The position numbers and the translations under genes were made by a program. The notes beneath the pieces were generated by a model. That model did no database searches, was not told the origin of the DNA, and saw nothing but the letters and a program-made list of their open reading frames with translations. A stretch of 64,000 bases of DNA from contig NZ_CP009291.1 of the NCBI RefSeq assembly GCF_000767465.1, positions 2,708,501-2,772,500 of the forward strand. Reading direction: 5' to 3'. Each line of letters begins with the position of its first letter. Position 1 is the stretch's first letter. The stretch is from Novosphingobium pentaromativorans US6-1. Its GTDB lineage: Bacteria; Pseudomonadota; Alphaproteobacteria; Sphingomonadales; Sphingomonadaceae. Shown here piece after piece: positions 24,974-34,799 of this stretch.

Positions 24974-27022
24974 TCAGCGGCCCGCTTTTTCCGCCAGCAG
25001 TGCTGGGGTGAGAACCTGCGGCAACTTCTCGGGCGTGCGGCCCGGTGCATACCAGACATAGAGCGGAACACCGGCCGCGCCCTGAGCGGTGAGATAGCGG
25101 GTAATATCCGGATCGCGCCGGGTCCAGTCTCCGCGCAGCACCACTACGCCTGCCTTTTCGAAGGCGGCCCGGGTGTCCTCGCGCTCTATGGCTACTTCCT
25201 CGTTGACCTTGCAGGTCAGGCACCAGTCCGCCGTCATGTAGACGAAGACCGGCTTGCCCGAAGCGCGCGCCTGCGACAGCGCTTCCTCGCCGAACGGCGC
25301 GGTCTTCAGGATGCTGTCGACATGCGCGGCACGCGGGCCCGGACGCGGCAGGAGGGCAAGTCCGGCAACGGCAGCGAAGGTCGCAAGCAAAGCTGCGGGC
25401 GCGGCGCTGCGACCCCGGCGCTGGGCCATGCCGGCCCCGGCGAGCGCCACGAGGACGACGCCGGTGAACAGCAGTGCGCCCAGCAGGAACCATTCGCCTC
25501 CGATTTTCCACGCCAGCCATGCGAGGGCCAGCGCGGTCAGGCCCATCGGCACGGCCATGATCAGCCTGAAGCGGCGCATCCACGCCCCGGGCCTGGGCAG
25601 GCGGCGGCGCAGGGCCGGGATGAATGCAACGGCGATGAAGGGCAAGGCGATGCCCAGGCCCAGCGCGGCGAAGAGGGTCAGCGCGGGCACGACCGGCAGC
25701 AGCAGCGCCGCGCCCATCGCGCTCGCCATGAACGGCCCGGTGCAGGGCGTCGCGACGAAGGCGGCAAGCAGGCCGGTGGCGAAGGCGCCCTGCGTATAGC
25801 TGCGCGGGCTGCCGCCGGACACGAAACCGGGAACGGCGAATTCGAACAGGCCGAGCAGGTTGGCGGTAATGGCGCTTGCCAGCAGCAGCAGGCCGACCAC
25901 CACCAGCGGTTCCTGCAACTGGAAGGCCCAGCCTACTTCCTCACCCGCGGCGCGCAGCACCAGCAGGACGCCGCCCAGCGCCAGGCACGCGGCGATGACG
26001 CCGGCTGCATAGGCAAGGCCCTCGATCCGCGCATGGGCCTCGCTCTCGCCCGCGCGGGCGAGGCTGAGCGCCTTGAGGCTGAGGATCGGGAAGACGCAGG
26101 GCATGACGTTGAGCAGCAAGCCGCCTGCCAGCGCGGCGAGCAGCAGCCATGGCAAGGAGGGCAGCACAGGTGCGCCGCCGGCTGCGATCGTTTCCCCGCC
26201 CGTCGGCACCGTGCCGGGCCGTGCGGTGAAGGAAATGCCGTTTCCGGCGCGGTCGAACTTGAGCACGCCTTCGATCACTGCCGGGCTCTGCGGGTCGAAA
26301 CCGACGCGCGGGATCGTCACCAGCAGCAGGTCGCCCTTGCGCGCGAAAACCTGCGGCGCGGCGTAGTCCACCACCTTGTCCTGCGCGATGAAGACGTGCG
26401 GTTCGCCAAGGTCGACCGAAGCCGGAAGCGGGATCGCGAGACGCAGGGACTGGTCGGAAAGCGCCATCTCGACCGGCGCGCCCAGCGGCGCGGGCAGGCG
26501 GCGGGTCCATTCGGCAAAGCGGGCGGGGTCCTCGCCCGGCGCACCGACAATCACTTCGGTGCCAAGGTCGGCGCGTTCGGGCACGCAGATCTGGTCGGTG
26601 CAGGCCAGCCACTGCGCCTTGACGCGCACCGGCAGGCGGCTGCCCGGCCTGGCATTCGCAGGCAGGGTCAGCGGCACGAGAACCGCGTAGTCGCTCTCAT
26701 AGACATGGTTCATCAGCCCGGAGACGATCAGCGTGTGCGGTACCGGGTACTGCGGCTGGCCGACTTTCGCGCCGGAAGGCAGGGCCCAGTCGAGCTGCAT
26801 GCCCAGCCCCGCGTCGCCCGGATTGGTCCAGTAGCCGTGCCAGCCCTTTTCAGGCTTCATGTCTATCGCGAGGGTGACGTGGTCGCCATCCGGGGCAGGC
26901 GGCCCGGCCACCAGCTGCGCAGCGATATGGTTTGGCGCTGCCGATACTGTCGCCGGAAGCAGGAACAGGGCCAGCAGGTGACACATGACTGCCACAAACA
27001 GGCGATAGCGGCGCGTATCCAT
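24974..27022 (-). CDS. dsbD: Thiol:disulfide interchange protein DsbD family
   Basis: A 682-residue inner-membrane reductase that passes cytoplasmic electrons to periplasmic thiol proteins. A signal peptide ending ATVSA leads into an N-terminal DsbD-alpha-type domain with paired cysteines in WLACTDQICVPE. The membrane core contains LNVMPCVFPILSLKAL and VATPCTGPFMASAMG, the two channel cysteines. A C-terminal thioredoxin domain has ADWCLTCK near residue 605. The ATG at 27022 has GGGAG in front; an in-frame ATG five codons upstream is possible. Confidence 0.93.
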   Translation of the reverse strand: MDTRRYRLFVAVMCHLLALFLLPATVSAAPNHIAAQLVAGPPAPDGDHVTLAIDMKPEKGWHGYWTNPGDAGLGMQLDWALPSGAKVGQPQYPVPHTLIVSGLMNHVYESDYAVLVPLTLPANARPGSRLPVRVKAQWLACTDQICVPERADLGTEVIVGAPGEDPARFAEWTRRLPAPLGAPVEMALSDQSLRLAIPLPASVDLGEPHVFIAQDKVVDYAAPQVFARKGDLLLVTIPRVGFDPQSPAVIEGVLKFDRAGNGISFTARPGTVPTGGETIAAGGAPVLPSLPWLLLAALAGGLLLNVMPCVFPILSLKALSLARAGESEAHARIEGLAYAAGVIAACLALGGVLLVLRAAGEEVGWAFQLQEPLVVVGLLLLASAITANLLGLFEFAVPGFVSGGSPRSYTQGAFATGLLAAFVATPCTGPFMASAMGAALLLPVVPALTLFAALGLGIALPFIAVAFIPALRRRLPRPGAWMRRFRLIMAVPMGLTALALAWLAWKIGGEWFLLGALLFTGVVLVALAGAGMAQRRGRSAAPAALLATFAAVAGLALLPRPGPRAAHVDSILKTAPFGEEALSQARASGKPVFVYMTADWCLTCKVNEEVAIEREDTRAAFEKAGVVVLRGDWTRRDPDITRYLTAQGAAGVPLYVWYAPGRTPEKLPQVLTPALLAEKAGR

Positions 27023-27120
27023 GAAGCTCCCGTGCATCCGGCGGCCTTGCGAAACATATTCGCTCCGGCCAAAGTTGCATTGCCTGCATTGCGCTGACTT
27101 TTCAAGGAACCTCCCCCCAT

Positions 27121-28806
27121 ATGTCCTTTACTTCGCGCCTTCGCCTCGCACCGCTCGTTCTTGCCGGTTTCGCAGCTCTCTCATCACCCGCATTTGCCGA
27201 AGATGCGCCGTCTCCGCAGGCACCTGCGGCCGCGGCTGCGCAGGAAAAGCCGAAGATGATCCTGGCCATTTCGGTCGACCAATTTTCCGCCGACCTCTTC
27301 GCCCAGTATCGTGAGCATTACAGCCACGGCCTTGGCCGCCTGCTGACCGGCGCGGTGTTCCCGTCGGGCTTCCAGTCGCATGCCGCTACCGAGACATGCC
27401 CCGGCCATTCGACGCTGCTGACCGGCGTTCACCCGGCACGCACCGGCATCATCGCCAACAACTGGTATGTCCCGGGCATCGGCCGCGAGGACAAGCAGGT
27501 CTATTGTGCCGAGGACGAGAGCAATCCGCAGAGCACTTCAGACGATCCGGTCGTCTCGCCCGATCATCTCAAGGCGCCGACGCTGGGCGACCTGATGAAG
27601 CAGCGCAACCCGGCCGCGCTCAATGTCGCGGTCTCGGCCAAGGACCGTGCGGTCGTGATGATGAGCGGGCACACCGCCGATGCCGCCTACTGGTTCAAGG
27701 GCAAGGGCTTCACCAGCTATGCCGACCGCAAGCTGTCGCCCGCAGCGCAGGCCGAGAATGCCGCGCTGGCTCAGACCGTGAGCGCGGGCAGCGGCGACCT
27801 GCCGGTCCCGGGCTGGTGCGGCGCGGTCGATCGCGCAATGTCGCTCGGTACATTCTCGATCGGTACCTATCGCTTTCCGCTCAAGGCGGGCGACTTCAAG
27901 GGCTTCAGCGTCAGCCCGCGGATGGATGCGGCGACCACCGACATGGCCGTGCGCCTTGTCGACGAGATGGGCCTTGGCAAGGATGACGTCACCGACGTTC
28001 TTTCCGTCAGCTATTCGGCGACCGACAAGGTCGGCCATGCCTTTGGCACCGAGGGCGTCGAGATGTGCATCCAGATGGCGCAGCTCGACCAGACCATCGG
28101 AACCCTGCTCGATGCTCTCGATGCGCGCGGAATCGATTACCTGGTCGTGCTGTCGGCGGATCACGGCGGCATCGACGCGCCCGAGCGCCTGCGCGAGCAG
28201 GGCGTGCCCGATGCGGCCCGCCTCGATCCTTCGCTGACCGGCCAGGCTCTGGCGCAAGCGGTGTCGCAGGATACCGGGATCACTGCGAAGTCGGGGCCGC
28301 TCCTGTACGGTGCGGGCAGTTCGGGCGACATCTGGCTGGCCGACGGCCTGAGCGCCAGGGAGCGCCGCAAGGTGATCGCGGCACTGGTCGCCCGGCTCAA
28401 GGCGAACCCGCAGATTGCGGCGGTCTTTACCGCCGATGAGCTCAAGGCGGCCAAGATCCCCAGCGGCAATCCGCAGGACTGGACGATGATCGAACGCGTC
28501 GCGGCCTCCTACAACCCCGCCCACTCGGGCGAGGTTCTGATGATGACGAAGCGCGGCGTCGTGCCCGGCACCGAGCCGCATCCGGGCTATACCGCCACCC
28601 ACGGCAGCCCCTGGGACTATGACCGCCGCGTGCCGATGCTGTTCTGGCGCCGGGGCATGGTGACGATGGAGCAGCCGCAGCCGGTGGAGACAGTCGACAT
28701 CGCGCCGACGCTCGCCGCACAGATCGGTCTGGTCGAACCGGCGGGGACCTGGGATGGCAGGTGTCTCGACATCGACGCTTCGGAGGCCGATAGCTGCTCG
28801 CGATGA
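27121..28806 (+). CDS. phoK: Secreted alkaline phosphatase, PhoK/SPAP type
   Basis: A 561-residue secreted phosphomonoesterase of the nucleotide pyrophosphatase/phosphodiesterase-like superfamily. The signal peptide ends SSPAFA. ILAISVDQFSADLF provides the first metal aspartate, and ATETCPGHSTLLTG the nucleophilic threonine region. YLVVLSADHGGID and the late PGTEPHPGYTATHGSPWDYD supply further metal ligands. This pattern matches the Sphingomonas PhoK/SPAP enzymes as I remember them. An AAGGA ribosome site precedes the ATG. The stop overlaps the start of the next gene. Confidence 0.85.
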   Translation: MSFTSRLRLAPLVLAGFAALSSPAFAEDAPSPQAPAAAAAQEKPKMILAISVDQFSADLFAQYREHYSHGLGRLLTGAVFPSGFQSHAATETCPGHSTLLTGVHPARTGIIANNWYVPGIGREDKQVYCAEDESNPQSTSDDPVVSPDHLKAPTLGDLMKQRNPAALNVAVSAKDRAVVMMSGHTADAAYWFKGKGFTSYADRKLSPAAQAENAALAQTVSAGSGDLPVPGWCGAVDRAMSLGTFSIGTYRFPLKAGDFKGFSVSPRMDAATTDMAVRLVDEMGLGKDDVTDVLSVSYSATDKVGHAFGTEGVEMCIQMAQLDQTIGTLLDALDARGIDYLVVLSADHGGIDAPERLREQGVPDAARLDPSLTGQALAQAVSQDTGITAKSGPLLYGAGSSGDIWLADGLSARERRKVIAALVARLKANPQIAAVFTADELKAAKIPSGNPQDWTMIERVAASYNPAHSGEVLMMTKRGVVPGTEPHPGYTATHGSPWDYDRRVPMLFWRRGMVTMEQPQPVETVDIAPTLAAQIGLVEPAGTWDGRCLDIDASEADSCSR

Positions 28807-30062
28807 GCGAATCGCAGACGACCATGCAGCAGGCGGCTTCTCCCGAACCCGGGGAGCGCCGCGACCTGATCATCCTTGGCGGCGGCCTTGTCGGCATGAC
28901 GCTGGCACTGGCGGCCGCCCGCTCGGGCATCACCAGCCACGTCATCGACCGGGCCGATCCCGCTGACCTGACCGCGGTCGGCGCCGATGGCCGCGCCTCG
29001 GCGATTTCTACCGCGAGCTGGAACCTGTTCCGCAACATCGGTATCGCCGACAGTCTGGATGCGCTGGGCTGTCCGATCGATTCCATCGCGGTAACCGACG
29101 GCATGAAGCCGGGCCGGATCGATTTCACGCCCAAGCCCGAGGAAGGCTCGCTGGGCCGCATGTTCGCCAACCGCGACTTGCGCATCGCGCTGTTCGATGC
29201 GGCGCGGCAGGAACCGAACATCGCCTGGCACGTGAAGACCGAGGCGGTGCGCCGCGATCGCGGGCCTCACGGTGTCGAGGTCGAGCTATCCGACGGCCGC
29301 GTGCTCAAGGCGAGCTTGCTCGTCGCGGCGGAAGGGCGCCAGTCGCCCACTCGCGACGAAGCCGGTTTCGCGCTGGCCAAGTGGGACTACAAGCACCGCG
29401 CCTTCGTGACCGGGCTGTTCCATGAAAAGCCGCATGACAATACCGCGTGGGAGATCTTCTATCCCGCCGGGCCTTTCGCGCTATTGCCGCTGCTCGACGA
29501 CGAGGAGGGCCGCCATCGCAGCGCGCTGGTCTGGACCGTCGCGGAAAAGGACGCCGCCGGGATCACGGCCATGCCTGACGCGATGTTCGTCAACGAAGTG
29601 GCATCGCGCATGCACGGCGTGCTGGGCGCGATCTCGCTATCCGCGCCGCGCATGTCCTATCCGCTGCGGTTCCACCATGCAGGTCACGTGATCGACGACC
29701 GCCTCGCAGTGATCGGCGATGCCGCGCACGGCATGCATCCGATTGCCGGTCAGGGACTCAATCTGGGCCTGCGCGATGTCGGTGCGCTCTTGGAAGTGCT
29801 GACCGAAGGCATGCGTCTCGGCCTTGAGCCGGGCGATGCGCAGCTCCTGGCCCGGTACGAGAAGTGGCGCAGCCTCGATGCCTTCATGGTCATGTCGGTG
29901 ACCGACGGATTGACCCGCCTCTTCGGGATCCCGGGCCGCCTGCCCAGCGCGGCGCGGCGCCTTGGCATGGGCGCCGTGCAGCGCATGCCGACGCTCAAGC
30001 GCTTCTTCATGGACGAGGCGCGGGGCATGTCGGGCAAGTTGCCCGCACTGCTGCAGGGATAA
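28803..30062 (+). CDS. UbiH/UbiF/COQ6-family FAD-dependent hydroxylase
   Basis: A 419-residue flavin monooxygenase likely hydroxylating the ubiquinone ring. The FAD-binding LIILGGGLVGMTLALAAA lies near residues 22-39. The C-terminal VIGDAAHGMHPIAGQGLNLG is the GD motif that completes the flavin site. Between them is the ADGRASAIS segment typical of ubiquinone hydroxylases. The ATG overlaps the PhoK stop by four bases. Which ring position it attacks cannot be read from the sequence. Confidence 0.9.
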   Translation: MSESQTTMQQAASPEPGERRDLIILGGGLVGMTLALAAARSGITSHVIDRADPADLTAVGADGRASAISTASWNLFRNIGIADSLDALGCPIDSIAVTDGMKPGRIDFTPKPEEGSLGRMFANRDLRIALFDAARQEPNIAWHVKTEAVRRDRGPHGVEVELSDGRVLKASLLVAAEGRQSPTRDEAGFALAKWDYKHRAFVTGLFHEKPHDNTAWEIFYPAGPFALLPLLDDEEGRHRSALVWTVAEKDAAGITAMPDAMFVNEVASRMHGVLGAISLSAPRMSYPLRFHHAGHVIDDRLAVIGDAAHGMHPIAGQGLNLGLRDVGALLEVLTEGMRLGLEPGDAQLLARYEKWRSLDAFMVMSVTDGLTRLFGIPGRLPSAARRLGMGAVQRMPTLKRFFMDEARGMSGKLPALLQG

Positions 30063-30090
30063 GGACGCAGGCCCGGCCGGCGCGCCCGCG

Positions 30091-31047
30091 TCAGTTGACC
30101 GGCATTTCCATCGGTTGATCTGCGCTGTCTTCGCCGGGCATGGATTCCGGCGTGCCGGGCGTGGCCAGTGGGCTGGGCTGATCGACCTTGTGGCCCTCGG
30201 CATCCTGCAGGCGGCGCGGTTCGAGCATGGCCGTCGTTTCCAGCAGGTCGAGTGCGCGCTGGACTTCCTCATAGCGGCGGGCGTCGGCGATCCAGCGGTC
30301 GGCGGCTTCCGCGCCCGGCAGGCGTTCCACTTCGGAGACCGCGCTGCCGATGCGCTTGGCGGTAAGCATGACGCTGGCGCGTTCGATTCTTGCCGACGGG
30401 CTCATCAGCGCCGCCGAATCGCGGTGGACCTTGAACATCCCGGCCAGTTCGGTGCGGGCACGGTCCCACAGGCTCATGTCGCTGCCGGTCGCGCTCAGTT
30501 CGGGTGAAAGCGCCTCCAGGCGCGCGCGCAATTCGTCGATGGTGACGGGGTTCTTCGAGAAATCGATCACCGTCTGCACCGCGCGCGGCTGGGCATTGGC
30601 GAAACGCAGGCGCAGCTGGTCGGCGACGTAGCTGAGCGGCTCGCCGCGATCGACCATGCGGCGTGCGGCAAAGGCGATCAGCAGGCCCTCGGCCCTTGCG
30701 GCATTGCCCGATGCGGCGTCGGTCTGGAAATCGATGCGGGAAAGCCGGTCCTCCAGCAGCGCGAGGCGCCCTTCTATCGATCCAATAGCGGCAAGCTGCT
30801 TGGCGGTGGGCTGGGAGGTCTGCGTGCTCGTGTCGGCAATGACGCTTTCGGTATCCGGCTCGGCAATCGCGGCGGGCTCTTCGGTCGGTTCTTCGACCGG
30901 CTGCAGCTTGTCGAGATAGCCGCGCGAACCCGCCCAGGCGACCAGCAGGGCGCCCAGCAGGAAGGCGAGCAAAGCCACGAAGATCACCCCGCTGCGCGAG
31001 CGCGGGCGGGTATGGGTTGCAGAGGATATCGCTGAACTGTCCTGCAT
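30091..31047 (-). CDS. Mic60/mitofilin-like inner-membrane protein of the heme operon
   Basis: A 318-residue protein with one N-terminal transmembrane helix (SGVIFVALLAFLLGALLVAW, residues 19-38). An acidic Pro/Glu/Thr-rich periplasmic linker and a short coiled coil around residues 85-105 (SIEGRLALLEDRL) follow. The helical C-terminal domain has RIERASVMLTAKRIGSAVSEV and WIADARRYEEVQRALDLLE. Gene order hemC-hemD-this gene is the known setting of alphaproteobacterial Mic60, the bacterial relative of the mitochondrial crista-junction protein. The coiled coil is short for the family. The start at 31047 lies 14 bases past the hemD stop. Confidence 0.72.
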   Translation of the reverse strand: MQDSSAISSATHTRPRSRSGVIFVALLAFLLGALLVAWAGSRGYLDKLQPVEEPTEEPAAIAEPDTESVIADTSTQTSQPTAKQLAAIGSIEGRLALLEDRLSRIDFQTDAASGNAARAEGLLIAFAARRMVDRGEPLSYVADQLRLRFANAQPRAVQTVIDFSKNPVTIDELRARLEALSPELSATGSDMSLWDRARTELAGMFKVHRDSAALMSPSARIERASVMLTAKRIGSAVSEVERLPGAEAADRWIADARRYEEVQRALDLLETTAMLEPRRLQDAEGHKVDQPSPLATPGTPESMPGEDSADQPMEMPVN

Positions 31048-31061
31048 CGAGCCTTTTTCGG

Positions 31062-31760
31062 TTATGGGACCCTGTTTGCGGTGTCTTGGCACATCTGCGA
31101 GGCCAAGACCAGTAAGGCGGCATCGCTCGGTTCGTCGGCGCTGTGCAACGCGGCCCAGCCATCGCCCGCCCGTTCGGCCACGCGGGGGCCGATGGTGGCC
31201 AGGGAAACGGTCCCGCGGTCGATTCCCGATGCCTCCACGCACTGTGCGAAGTGGGCGGCAGCCTCGCCGGAATGCAGCAGGACCACACAAGGCGCAGTCA
31301 ACAGGCGCTTCAGGTCCGCGGGGAGGGGCAGGGGTTCGCTGGCATAGACCTCGCGGGTGGTCATGGTTACGCCGGGGGGCAGCGAAAGCTCGACCCGTTC
31401 GCGTCCGGCGAGCCGAAGCAGGCGACGGTGTCCGGGCTCGAGGTCAGGCAGTACGCGCTGCAGCCCGCCTTTTCCGGTCGCCACGATGTCAAGGCCGGCG
31501 GCCCGGGCCGCATCGGCCGTCTTTTCGCCCACGGCATAGGCGGGAAGCCCGCGGTAGGTTTCCAGCGCCGCGCCGCCATGGCGCAGGGCATTGGCGCTGC
31601 CCAGCAGGATCGCGTCGACTTCGCGTGCAGGAACCGGCTCCCATTCGAGCGCGCGGATCGCGAAGAGGGGGTAGCAGCGCGCATCGAGGCCCATGGCATG
31701 GGCTGCGACTTTCGTGGCACCCGCTCCGGGTTCAGGCCGAATGATGACGAGAGGGGTCAT
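31062..31760 (-). CDS. hemD: Uroporphyrinogen-III synthase
   Basis: HemD (232 residues from the ATG at 31760) closes and inverts ring D of hydroxymethylbilane. This family is poorly conserved. Visible support is MTPLVIIRPEPGA at the start, ILLGSANALRHGG, AYAVGEKTADAARAAG, and the late LATIGPRVAERAG. The start is 8 bases after hemC, so the two consecutive heme enzymes are co-transcribed. The frame continues upstream only as antisense-like composition inside hemC. Confidence 0.9.
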   Translation of the reverse strand: MTPLVIIRPEPGAGATKVAAHAMGLDARCYPLFAIRALEWEPVPAREVDAILLGSANALRHGGAALETYRGLPAYAVGEKTADAARAAGLDIVATGKGGLQRVLPDLEPGHRRLLRLAGRERVELSLPPGVTMTTREVYASEPLPLPADLKRLLTAPCVVLLHSGEAAAHFAQCVEASGIDRGTVSLATIGPRVAERAGDGWAALHSADEPSDAALLVLASQMCQDTANRVP

Positions 31761-31768
31761 CGCCCCGC

Positions 31769-32707
31769 TCAGGCCGGTCCGTCGAAATGAGCGGCGATGG
31801 CCGGGACCGCGCGGGACAGGAGATCCGCACCCAGTCTGGCGGGGGCCTCGAGGTCGCCCGCGGCAAACCGGATTTCGCCTTCCACCTTCTCGGCGCCGTC
31901 CGGGCTGTACAGGGCGGCGCGCAGCACGATCCGGTCCCCTTCCAGGCGGGTCAGCACGGCGATCGGGCTGTGGCAGTTGCCGCCCAGCGATGCGAGCAGC
32001 GCGCGCTCGGCCATCACTGCGGACCGGCTGGGGGCATCGTCGATGGCCGAGAGAATCTCGTGGGTGCGCGCATCGTCGGCGCGGCATTCGATCAAGATGG
32101 CGGCCTGTCCCGGTGCCGGGAGCCATTCATCCTCGGCCAGGGGGTGGCCGGTTCCGGTCTGGCCCAGGCGCTCGAGCCCGGCGGCGGCAAGGAAGGTCGC
32201 GTCGGCTTCCCCCGCGGCCAGCTTGGCGAGGCGGGTGGCGACGTTGCCGCGAAAGGTGATGACCGAGCAGTCCGGGCGCGCGTGAAGCAGTTGCGCTGCG
32301 CGGCGCGGGGCGCTGGTGCCGACCACGGCGCCGGGCGGCAGGGCGTGGATGCTGTCGGCACCGATCAGCACATCGCGCACGTCCGCGCGCGGCAGCACCG
32401 CGCAGATCGCGAAAGCATCGGGCCGGATCGTCTCCACGTCCTTGGCCGAATGCACGGCGAAATCGATCTCCCCGGCAGCCAGCCAGGCGTCGAGTTCCTT
32501 GGTCCACAGGGCCTTGCCGCCGATTTCGGCGAGGGCGCGGTCCTGGATGCGATCGCCGCTGGCGGTAACCGCGACGATCTCTATATGCGCAGGATCGATT
32601 CCATGGGCCGCGGCCAGGCGATCGCGCGCTTCCTCGGCCTGGGCCATGGCAAGCGGTGATCGGCGGGTGCCGAGGCGGAGTTTCATGTCTTGTTTATCGT
32701 GTGCCAT
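31769..32707 (-). CDS. hemC: Hydroxymethylbilane synthase (porphobilinogen deaminase)
   Basis: HemC (312 residues) polymerises four porphobilinogens. [16 protein letters not shown] is the classic start. [13 protein letters not shown] and [10 protein letters not shown] are present, the latter with the cysteine that carries the dipyrromethane cofactor. An ATG at 32686, seven codons in, gives the more usual MKLRLGTR start. It is divergent from tsaD with 44 bases between, a shared promoter region. Confidence 0.96.
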   Translation of the reverse strand: MAHDKQDMKLRLGTRRSPLAMAQAEEARDRLAAAHGIDPAHIEIVAVTASGDRIQDRALAEIGGKALWTKELDAWLAAGEIDFAVHSAKDVETIRPDAFAICAVLPRADVRDVLIGADSIHALPPGAVVGTSAPRRAAQLLHARPDCSVITFRGNVATRLAKLAAGEADATFLAAAGLERLGQTGTGHPLAEDEWLPAPGQAAILIECRADDARTHEILSAIDDAPSRSAVMAERALLASLGGNCHSPIAVLTRLEGDRIVLRAALYSPDGAEKVEGEIRFAAGDLEAPARLGADLLSRAVPAIAAHFDGPA

Positions 32708-32751
32708 CGGCGGGTTGTGCTACCCGGCATTGTCGTTCAGGGAAAGTCGCG

Positions 32752-33804
32752 ATGAGGACAGTTCTCGGGATAGAATCTTCCTGCGATGAAACGGCTGCCG
32801 CGCTCGTGACCGACGGGCGCGTCATTCTTGCGCAGCGCATCGCGTCGCAGGACGAGGTGCACCGCCCCTATGGCGGCGTCGTGCCCGAGATCGCCGCGCG
32901 CGCCCATGCCGAGCGCCTCGCTCCGCTGATCGAGGCCACGCTGGCCGATGCCGGCATGAAACTGGAAGAGGTCGATGCCATCGCCGCCACGGCCGGTCCC
33001 GGCCTCATCGGCGGCGTGATGGTCGGCCTCGTTACGGCCAAGGCCCTGGCGATGGCGACCGACAAGCCGCTCATCGCGATCAACCATCTTGAAGGCCATG
33101 CCCTCTCGCCCCGCCTGGCTGACGAGACGCTGGCCTATCCCTATCTGCTGCTGCTCGTTTCGGGCGGCCACTGCCAGATTCTCGCGGTCGAAGGTGTCGG
33201 GCAGTTCCGCCGCCTGGCCACGACCATCGACGATGCCTTGGGCGAGGCTTTCGACAAGACCGCCAAGCTGCTGGGCCTCGGCTATCCGGGCGGCCCCGCG
33301 GTCGAGCGGCTGGCCGCGCAGGGCGATGCGAAAAAAGTGCCCCTGCCGCGTCCGCTGGTCGGATCGGCCGAGCCGCACTTCTCCTTCGCGGGCCTCAAGA
33401 GCGCGGTCATGCGCGCCAAGCATGCCCTCGATGCGGCGGCGGATCCGGACTATACCGATGCGGATATCGCCGCTTCGTTCCAGCAGGCTGCGATCGACTG
33501 CCTGATCGACCGCACGCGGCGCGCGCTCAGGGGTGTGAGTGAAATGAACGCGCTGGTCGTGGCCGGGGGGGTCGCTGCGAACACGGCGATCCGCGGTGCG
33601 TTGGAGGCATTGGCACAGGATCACGGCCTGCCTTTCGTTGCGCCGCCGCTGGGCCTGTGCACGGACAATGCGGCAATGATCGCCTGGGCGGGCGTGGAAC
33701 GTCTTGCGCTGGGGCAGTCGGATCCGCTGGATACGGCCGCGCGCCCGCGCTGGCCGCTCGATCCCAATGCAGAAGCCGTTCGCGGCGCGGGAGTGAAGGC
33801 ATGA
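32752..33804 (+). CDS. tsaD: tRNA N6-threonylcarbamoyladenosine transferase TsaD
   Basis: TsaD (350 residues) transfers threonylcarbamoyl to A37 of ANN-decoding tRNAs, working with TsaB and TsaE. It begins [16 protein letters not shown]. The metal-binding histidines are in [11 protein letters not shown], and the ASKHA-type nucleotide loops are [12 protein letters not shown] and [16 protein letters not shown]. The ATG at 32752 has GGGAAAG upstream. The stop overlaps the gpsA start. Confidence 0.97.
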   Translation: MRTVLGIESSCDETAAALVTDGRVILAQRIASQDEVHRPYGGVVPEIAARAHAERLAPLIEATLADAGMKLEEVDAIAATAGPGLIGGVMVGLVTAKALAMATDKPLIAINHLEGHALSPRLADETLAYPYLLLLVSGGHCQILAVEGVGQFRRLATTIDDALGEAFDKTAKLLGLGYPGGPAVERLAAQGDAKKVPLPRPLVGSAEPHFSFAGLKSAVMRAKHALDAAADPDYTDADIAASFQQAAIDCLIDRTRRALRGVSEMNALVVAGGVAANTAIRGALEALAQDHGLPFVAPPLGLCTDNAAMIAWAGVERLALGQSDPLDTAARPRWPLDPNAEAVRGAGVKA

Positions 33805-34799
33805 CGTGCAAGGTTGGGGTCATCGGCGCAGGCGCCTGGGGCACGGCCCTGGCGCAGTCGCTGGCGAGCGACGGCAGCGACGTGCTGCTCTGGGCGCGCG
33901 AGAGCGAAGTCGTGGCCGAAATCAACGCGCAGCACCGCAACAGCCTGTTCCTGCCGAGCGCCGGGCTTTCCCCGACGATCCGCGCTACCGGCGATCTTGC
34001 AGAGATGGCGGGATTGTCGGCGCTGCTGCTGGTGGTGCCTGCGCAGTTCCTGGCCTCCATCATCGCCCTGTTGCCCAAGGGTGAGCATGACCTTGTCCTG
34101 TGCGCCAAGGGGATCGAGGCCGGCACCGGGCGCCTGATGTCCGATGTCGCGGCCGCTGCCGCGCCGGATGCACAGCTGGCGGTGCTGTCCGGGCCGACTT
34201 TCGCGCATGAGGTTGCCGCCGGGCTGCCGACCGCGGTGACGCTCGCCTGCGCGGGCGGGGAAGCGCAGTGGGACCGGCTGGCGCCGCTGATCGTGCGCCA
34301 CACCTTGCGCCCCTATTATTCCGACGATGTCATCGGCGCCGAGATCGGCGGCGCGGTCAAGAACGTCCTCGCCATCGCCTGCGGCGTCGTCGAGGGGCTC
34401 AACCTCGGCCAGAACGCCCGTGCGGCACTGATCGCGCGCGGCTATGCCGAGATGCTGCGCTTCGGCATCGCGCGCGGCGCGCGGGCTGAGACGCTGGCCG
34501 GCCTTTGCGGCTTGGGCGACATGGTACTGACCTGCAATTCCACTTCCAGCCGCAACTTCTCGCTCGGTCTTGCGATCGGGCAGGGTCAGTCTGCGGCGGC
34601 GGCCCTCTCGGGCAAGAACAGCGTTGCTGAAGGCGCGGCCACCGCGCCGGTCCTTGCCGAACTGGCCGCGCGCGAGGGGATCGACATGCCCATCGTCCAG
34701 GCCGTGTGCCGCTTGCTGAAGGGCGATGCGCCTGCAGGAACCGTAGTTGAAGACATGCTCGCACGGCCGCTGCGCGCAGAGCAGGAAGCCAGTACTTGA
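33801..34799 (+). CDS. gpsA: NAD(P)-dependent glycerol-3-phosphate dehydrogenase
   Basis: GpsA (332 residues) makes sn-glycerol-3-phosphate for phospholipids from dihydroxyacetone phosphate. The Rossmann motif [17 protein letters not shown] is at residues 6-22. The catalytic lysine lies in [14 protein letters not shown], and [17 protein letters not shown] and [13 protein letters not shown] are present. ATGA overlap with tsaD and TTGA overlap with the following flippase make a tight three-gene operon. Confidence 0.97.
   Translation: MTCKVGVIGAGAWGTALAQSLASDGSDVLLWARESEVVAEINAQHRNSLFLPSAGLSPTIRATGDLAEMAGLSALLLVVPAQFLASIIALLPKGEHDLVLCAKGIEAGTGRLMSDVAAAAAPDAQLAVLSGPTFAHEVAAGLPTAVTLACAGGEAQWDRLAPLIVRHTLRPYYSDDVIGAEIGGAVKNVLAIACGVVEGLNLGQNARAALIARGYAEMLRFGIARGARAETLAGLCGLGDMVLTCNSTSSRNFSLGLAIGQGQSAAAALSGKNSVAEGAATAPVLAELAAREGIDMPIVQAVCRLLKGDAPAGTVVEDMLARPLRAEQEAST

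Noticed and set aside
25322..27097. A 591-codon plus-strand open frame
   Set aside because: Antisense to dsbD; composition is His/Arg/Gln-rich and repetitive like other shadows.
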